A stretch of DNA of 9,289 bases from CAZNRY01 sp964575675 (GTDB taxonomy: Bacteria > Eisenbacteria > RBG-16-71-46 > CAIMUX01 > VGJL01): positions 1 through 9,289 of the forward strand of contig CAZNRY010000160.1 of NCBI GenBank assembly GCA_964575675.1, read 5' to 3'. Within the stretch, counting starts at the first letter, position 1; every line of letters starts with the position of its first letter. Both the position numbers and the translations under genes were made by a program. The notes beneath the pieces are model-generated. The model worked only from the letters and a program-made list of their open reading frames with translations, was not told the DNA's origin and made no database searches. Below, in pieces: positions 5,907-9,289 of the stretch.

Positions 5907-6647
5907 TCATGGCGCATCTCCGTCCATCAGCGCCATGTAGAGCTCCGCGAGCGTCAACAGATCGTCGCGGTTGTGCCGCAGGATCGGCTCGAGCCAGCTC
6001 GGGTCGCCGTCCCGCACGAAGCGATGATAGGCATCCGGGACCTGCGAGCCGTCCAGATCGTCGGAACGAAGCCGGCCGCAGACCCGATGCTCGAGCGTCT
6101 TCAGCCGGCAATCAGGGAAGACGCCTCGGAAATGACGGCGCGCCTCGTGCAGAAGATCGAGATGAAACTGGGGGCGTGGTTTCTCGAGCTTGTAGAAGGC
6201 GCATCGAAGGTGAAGCGTCGGCACGTCGAAGCTCTTGCCATTGAATGTGACCCACGTCGGTATCGGCGCATATTCGCGCGCGAAGAACCGGAGCGCTTCC
6301 TCCTCCTCCGCGTAGTCACGCGCGAGGATCTGAACCAGGAGCGCTTCGCGCGGGCGAGCCGCGCCGTCGTGCGTTTGCTGACCGTCCGGTCCCATGCCGT
6401 CGGGCATCACGCGATCGCGCCGATCCTCATCCGCGGCGGCGGAAACACCCAAATCAGCGTGAAGAAGCCCGATCAGAAAGAGGGGCCGGCCGACGAATCC
6501 CAGGGTCTCGAGGTCCAGGAAGATGTGACCGGCGGGAAGATCGGGGCCGTTGCCCGGAAAGCGGACACGATGGGTCAGGACGCCGAGAGCATCTCCCGGA
6601 GTCTCCCACCGTGCTCTAGGAAAGGTCGATAGCAGCCAGCGCTCCAT
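5907..6647 (-). CDS. mrfB: MrfB/YprB-like DnaQ-fold exonuclease
   Basis: A 246-residue metal-dependent 3'-5' exonuclease of the RNase H-like/DEDDh class, related to Bacillus subtilis MrfB (YprB). Catalytic acids are visible: Asp45 and Glu47 in FLDLETLGF, Asp141 in NGKSFDVPTL (136-145), and His225 and Asp229 in HNRDDLL. Other family signatures are LLHEARRHFRGVFPDCRLKTLE and the DDLDGSQVPDAYHRF region. The family carries out the nuclease step after MrfA unwinding in mitomycin C repair. This copy is just the catalytic domain; the Bacillus protein is longer (about 410 residues) with a C-terminal extension. A hydrophilic insert of about 35 residues (69-103) interrupts the core after LLHADLG. The frame stays open to a TTG at 6743, but those extra 32 residues look like translated spacer, so the ATG at 6647, behind GAGGAG at a wide spacing, is preferred. 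The helicase follows 57 bases downstream. Confidence 0.88.
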   Translation of the reverse strand: MERWLLSTFPRARWETPGDALGVLTHRVRFPGNGPDLPAGHIFLDLETLGFVGRPLFLIGLLHADLGVSAAADEDRRDRVMPDGMGPDGQQTHDGAARPREALLVQILARDYAEEEEALRFFAREYAPIPTWVTFNGKSFDVPTLHLRCAFYKLEKPRPQFHLDLLHEARRHFRGVFPDCRLKTLEHRVCGRLRSDDLDGSQVPDAYHRFVRDGDPSWLEPILRHNRDDLLTLAELYMALMDGDAP

Positions 6648-6691
6648 CGCAGTTGCGTTCTCCTCGACATCGCGCCGGCCCACTGCTGTCC

Positions 6692-6713
6692 CCCGCCCCG
6701 AAGGGCTGGCGGG
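6692..6713. repeat. Short G+C hairpin between amidotransferase and exonuclease genes
   Basis: CCCGCC (6692-6697) pairs with GGCGGG (6708-6713), with CC (6698-6699) and GG (6703-6704) able to pair inside. It lies 67 bases past the amidotransferase stop, reading on the minus strand. No T-run follows, so it may attenuate or stabilise RNA ends rather than act as a classical terminator. Confidence 0.4.
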
Positions 6714-6779
6714 ATCGTAAGAGAGGAGAGGGAGCGGGCGCAAGTGCAGACGAGGATGATGGGCGCCCGGATGGACGTC

Positions 6780-8003
6780 TTACCGCACCCGCGTGATCTT
6801 CTGCTTCCGCTCCGTCTGGCCGGCCCTGAGTTTGAGGAAGTACGAACCGGAAGCGACCTGGCGACCTTCCCGATCCTGCCCCGACCAATGGATCTGCGTC
6901 TGCCCCGGGCCGATCCAGCGCGGCCCCTCCTTCCAAACGAGCCGCCCCAGCGGGTCGATCACCTCCAAGGCGACCTCCGCGCCGTTTTCCGGGATCAACG
7001 CCGTGATTGCGACCGTATCGCGCATCGGGTTTGGCCACGCAGCGCCGATCACGGCAAGTTCTGTCTGCCGGTCGGCTTCGTAGCGAATCGGGCCGTCGAT
7101 CGGCAGGAACACCGGCGGGCGCCGCGCCGCGAAGAGCGCCAATGTCCGCGGCGGAACCGTTCCCCACGCTTGCGGATGGGAGCCCATCACGGTCGAGGCG
7201 GCTACCCAGTAGAACGAGTTCGAGACGTTTCCCGGGTAGTAGCGAACGGGATCCCCTCCGTCGTATGCGGAGCAGCGGAGCGCATAGAGCGTGTCGCCGG
7301 CCGTCATGACGAAGTTCAGACGGAGGCCCGGAGCGACATCCTCGATCGCCCGCACGGCCTGGATGATCCCCGCAGCCCGGTTGTGCCCGGGCGCTTCCCG
7401 GATCGCCTTCAGGATGTAGAGGAAATAGAGCTCCGAATCGATGTACCCGTTCACGTAGTCGGGCGGATAGGTGTTGAGATAGCGCGAATCGCCGTCCATC
7501 AGCATGTCCACGAGCATCCCCTCGGAGATCACGCCATTGTGAGCGAAGAGGATCCCCTCGTGCTCGAACGGATGGGGATTCGGTATCCCCCAATGCCCCG
7601 ATGTCCCGGCCCGCACGTGTCCGAGAAGGGCGCGAGGGCGCATCCGGCTCAAGTCGTCGACGGCGCGATCGTAGTCCGGATCGGTCGCATGGTTCGCGGG
7701 CGTTCCACCACGCCAACAGAACGGACCGGTCGACTGGAGCTGTGTCGATCTACGAAGGAAGAATCCGAACCCCCACCCATCACGATTCGCCCCACCCAGG
7801 GTCCTGAGATTCGCGACCGATCCGATTCGCAGATGATCGTTGATCAGATCGCGGGGATACCTTCCCCCGATGAGGCCCCAAAACCGGCAGGCCGTCGATG
7901 GAGCGGCTCCGAGGATGGCCAGAAGAAGGAAAAACAAGGCCAAGGCGCCCGGTCGGACGAGTCCTCGACAGGGAGCCCTGAGGGTGCGGGATCGTGGGTG
8001 CAT
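6780..8003 (-). CDS. Exported class II glutamine amidotransferase with C-terminal FlgD-like Ig domain
   Basis: A 407-residue protein in three parts. Residues 1-38 form a signal peptide: Arg-rich n-region, hydrophobic core ALALFFLLLAILGAA (20-34), then PSTA. Residues 39 to about 290 are a class II glutamine amidotransferase of the YafJ/GATase_4 type, seen in CRFWGLIGG (39-47), NRDGWGFGFF (73-82), GHVRAGTSGHWGIPNPHPF (128-146), FAHNG (153-157) and DSE (189-191). Such enzymes use an N-terminal cysteine to release ammonia from glutamine or hydrolyse related amides. Here Cys39 directly follows the Ser-Thr-Ala signal peptidase I site, so export would expose the nucleophile. Residues 316-407, with AAWPNP, VIDPLGRLVW, WSGQD.EGRQVASGSYFLKL and a basic end, are a FlgD-like Ig/sorting-type domain seen on secreted FCB-group proteins. 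The ATG at 8003 is favoured, 9 bases after GGAGGAG; the ATG at 8012 abuts it. The substrate is unknown. Confidence 0.85.
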   Translation of the reverse strand: MHPRSRTLRAPCRGLVRPGALALFFLLLAILGAAPSTACRFWGLIGGRYPRDLINDHLRIGSVANLRTLGGANRDGWGFGFFLRRSTQLQSTGPFCWRGGTPANHATDPDYDRAVDDLSRMRPRALLGHVRAGTSGHWGIPNPHPFEHEGILFAHNGVISEGMLVDMLMDGDSRYLNTYPPDYVNGYIDSELYFLYILKAIREAPGHNRAAGIIQAVRAIEDVAPGLRLNFVMTAGDTLYALRCSAYDGGDPVRYYPGNVSNSFYWVAASTVMGSHPQAWGTVPPRTLALFAARRPPVFLPIDGPIRYEADRQTELAVIGAAWPNPMRDTVAITALIPENGAEVALEVIDPLGRLVWKEGPRWIGPGQTQIHWSGQDREGRQVASGSYFLKLRAGQTERKQKITRVR

Positions 8004-8088
8004 GAGGGCCATCTCCTCCGGCGGGACTTGGTACCGGCGGCTGCCGCGCCGACGGCCGCCCGGACCGGAATCGCTCGATTGCGAGGGA

Positions 8089-8118
8089 ATTAGACCACCT
8101 CGAGGGCGGGCTCGTCAA
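8089..8118 (-). promoter_or_regulatory. Sigma70-type promoter for the amidotransferase gene
   Basis: The minus strand reads TTGACG (8118-8113), an 18-base spacer, then TCTAAT (8094-8089). Each hexamer matches the sigma70 consensus at five of six bases. Transcription would start near 8082, giving a leader of about 80 bases before the ATG at 8003. Confidence 0.5.
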
Positions 8119-8188
8119 TGGGACGGGCGCCTGCCGTGTTCCCCCAGACCCAAGGCTCGCGACCTGCCCCCCCGTTCACGGCGCTCCC

Positions 8189-8217
8189 TTGACCGGTCGC
8201 GCGGGACGATTGAATCT
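8189..8217 (+). promoter_or_regulatory. Weak candidate promoter for the acylphosphatase gene
   Basis: TTGACC (8189-8194) is a good -35, but the -10 is poor: TTGAAT (8210-8215) at a 15-base spacing or GAATCT (8212-8217) at 17. The gene starts about 85 bases downstream. Confidence 0.25.
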
Positions 8218-8302
8218 GTGGGGGTCGCGGGCCTCGACAGACGCCGGATCGACTCGATCAAGGAGCCGCTGCGAGCAACCGCGCGAAATGGAGCAACATC
8301 CG

Positions 8303-8581
8303 ATGGCAACCAAGCAATTCCGGGCGCTCGTTCGGGGCGGGGTGCAGGGCGTCTCCTACCGTGCGACCACGGTCGAGGTGGGACGTTCGCTCGCCTTGGC
8401 CGGGTATGCGCGCAACAGACCCGATGGATCGGTCGAGGTCGTCGCGCGCGGGGAGGAATCCGCTCTGCAAAAGTTGATCGAGTTCCTCCACATCGGCCCC
8501 TCGCTTGCCCGGGTGACCGGGGTCGAGGTCGATTGGTCCGACTCGACCCCCGCACCCGTTCCATTCACGCTCGTCTACTGA
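8303..8581 (+). CDS. acyP: Acylphosphatase
   Basis: A 92-residue acylphosphatase, the usual family length, hydrolysing carboxyl-phosphate bonds such as acetyl phosphate or 1,3-bisphosphoglycerate in the cytosol. The phosphate-binding loop reads GGVQGVSYR (12-20), with the catalytic Arg20; the common Phe before Arg is Tyr here, a frequent variant. Asn38 in GYARNRPDGSVEVVARG (34-50) is the second catalytic residue, and the C-terminal FTLVY matches the family's final strand. The ATG at 8303 is chosen because GGAG (8290-8293) lies 9 bases before it. In-frame starts at 8189 and 8288 have no such site and add non-family residues. It converges on the AlaX-like gene, with 25 bases between stops, and is divergent from the amidotransferase gene. 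Confidence 0.93.
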   Translation: MATKQFRALVRGGVQGVSYRATTVEVGRSLALAGYARNRPDGSVEVVARGEESALQKLIEFLHIGPSLARVTGVEVDWSDSTPAPVPFTLVY

Positions 8582-8606
8582 GCGCGATCGTGCGGGCGGC
8601 GCGCGG

Positions 8607-9289
8607 CTAGGGTTCCTCACCGATTCTTCGCACCGCATCCATGCAGGCGTCATCCCCGGCCGGGCAGGATCCCTGGGCGAAAAGCGCGGTTCCACCCCCG
8701 CGTCCTCCGAGCGGGTCGAGAACCCCGCGCAAGACCTCCCGTGCATCGAAGGGCCGGCCTCCCGGAAGAGTTTCGGACCGCGCGGCGAGCCAGGGCCGCT
8801 TCCCTAGCTCCCCCTCTCCGGCAAGAATGGCGATCGCATTGCCGCGTTCGAGGATCTGCTTGGCCGCGGCCCGCAGGATTTCGGCGTCGCCCCCTTCGAT
8901 CCAGGCGGCGATGCGCAGCGTCCCGTCCTGGAGACGCGGCGTCTCGCGGGCCAGGCGCTCCGCCTCGAGAACCGCCCAGCGCTTCTGCCACTGCCGCGCC
9001 ATCCGATCCGATCTCTTCGCCTCCTCGATGAGTCCGGCGGCCGCACGAGGAATGTCGAACCACCCCGCGCTAAAGAGCCTCGCCGTCTGATCAACTGATT
9101 CCACCAGACGTTGAAAGATCGAGAGCGCCCTCTCCCCGCATACGAAGTGCATCCGCGTGAGACCCTTGGCTCCCTCCCAGGAGAGGACCTTGATCGATCC
9201 GACCTCCCCTGTCCGCCTGACGTGGGTCCCGCAGCAGTGTTGTTTCTCGATCCCCCCGATCACGACCGTTCGGAGGGGGCGATCCCCGG
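8607..9289 (-). CDS. AlaX-type alanyl-tRNA editing protein (N-terminus missing)
   Basis: The gene runs off the right edge; 226 residues of its C-terminal part are visible. It begins in the tRNA second-additional (SAD) editing domain, with QHCCGTHVRRTGEVGSIKVL. In this zinc site the first Cys of CCGTH (nt 9236-9234) and the His (nt 9224-9222) are metal ligands, and the upstream HxxxH half must lie outside the window. The following MHFVCGERAL fits stand-alone AlaX proteins better than full AlaRS. A charged helical linker follows. The last 90 or so residues form a DHHA1 domain ending LGGRGGGTALFAQGS (nt 8715-8671). AlaX-L proteins hydrolyse mischarged Ser- or Gly-tRNA(Ala) in trans. The GTG at 9263 is an internal Val codon, not a start, since family sequence (RPLRTVV) continues upstream of it. 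A full AlaRS C-terminus is the main alternative but is less likely. Confidence 0.85.
   Translation of the reverse strand, partial: GDRPLRTVVIGGIEKQHCCGTHVRRTGEVGSIKVLSWEGAKGLTRMHFVCGERALSIFQRLVESVDQTARLFSAGWFDIPRAAAGLIEEAKRSDRMARQWQKRWAVLEAERLARETPRLQDGTLRIAAWIEGGDAEILRAAAKQILERGNAIAILAGEGELGKRPWLAARSETLPGGRPFDAREVLRGVLDPLGGRGGGTALFAQGSCPAGDDACMDAVRRIGEEP

Larger units (their letters stand above)
8013..8302. other. Divergent intergenic region
   Basis: These 290 bases separate the divergent amidotransferase and acylphosphatase starts. They hold the promoter candidates listed separately, a small AATCG/CGATT inverted repeat (8069-8073 with 8076-8080) in the amidotransferase leader, and no convincing ORF or RNA gene. 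Confidence 0.45.

Noticed and set aside
7880..7893. Amidotransferase as a lipoprotein anchored at Cys39
   Set aside because: The residues before the cysteine are Ser-Thr-Ala; a lipobox needs Leu, Val or Ile at position -3. The cysteine is also the expected catalytic nucleophile.
6744..8093. Long plus-strand open frame (449 residues)
   Set aside because: It is antisense to the amidotransferase gene and matches no family.
8607..9289. C-terminus of a full alanyl-tRNA synthetase
   Set aside because: The CCGTH variant and the MHFVCGERAL segment fit stand-alone AlaX editing proteins better; the missing N-terminus means it is not fully excluded.

Overview
The window is high-GC bacterial DNA (roughly two-thirds G+C by eye). 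Its genes use ATG or TTG starts with clear GGAGG-type Shine-Dalgarno sites. Eight protein genes are well supported, and one is cut by the right edge. A secreted protein ends in a FlgD-like/sorting-type Ig domain, and the left edge may hold an HYR-like fragment. Together these point to a high-GC lineage of the wider FCB group, such as Eisenbacteria- or Krumholzibacteria-like phyla. This is inference; there is no rRNA or other phylogenetic marker here.

Layout from left to right. Positions 1-810 are mostly non-genic. They hold a possible partial minus-strand ORF at the edge, a tight hairpin at 248-275, about 260 bases without a convincing gene, and a long imperfect inverted repeat (539-791) that ends just past the next gene's stop. 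Next come a minus-strand BshB1-like PIG-L deacetylase (811-1524) and, divergently, a plus-strand pair: an isoaspartyl peptidase/plant-type asparaginase and a small GYD-domain protein. Convergent with that pair is a minus-strand unit of two DNA-repair genes, an MrfB/YprB-like exonuclease (5907-6647) followed by an MrfA/YprA-like helicase (3288-5849). In Bacillus subtilis these two proteins work together on mitomycin-type DNA damage.

Upstream of the repair pair, on the same strand, is a predicted exported class II glutamine amidotransferase with a C-terminal FlgD-like Ig domain (6780-8003). Its signal-peptide cleavage site lies directly before the predicted catalytic cysteine. The right end has a plus-strand acylphosphatase and the C-terminal two-thirds of an AlaX-type alanyl-tRNA editing protein on the minus strand.

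Most genes are housekeeping or damage-control functions: thiol biosynthesis, isoaspartyl dipeptide turnover, crosslink repair, acyl-phosphate hydrolysis and tRNA proofreading. No CRISPR array, phage, transposase, rRNA or tRNA gene was seen. The best leads for something undescribed are the exported amidotransferase, with its N-terminal nucleophile apparently unmasked by signal peptidase, and the long inverted-repeat element at 539-791.
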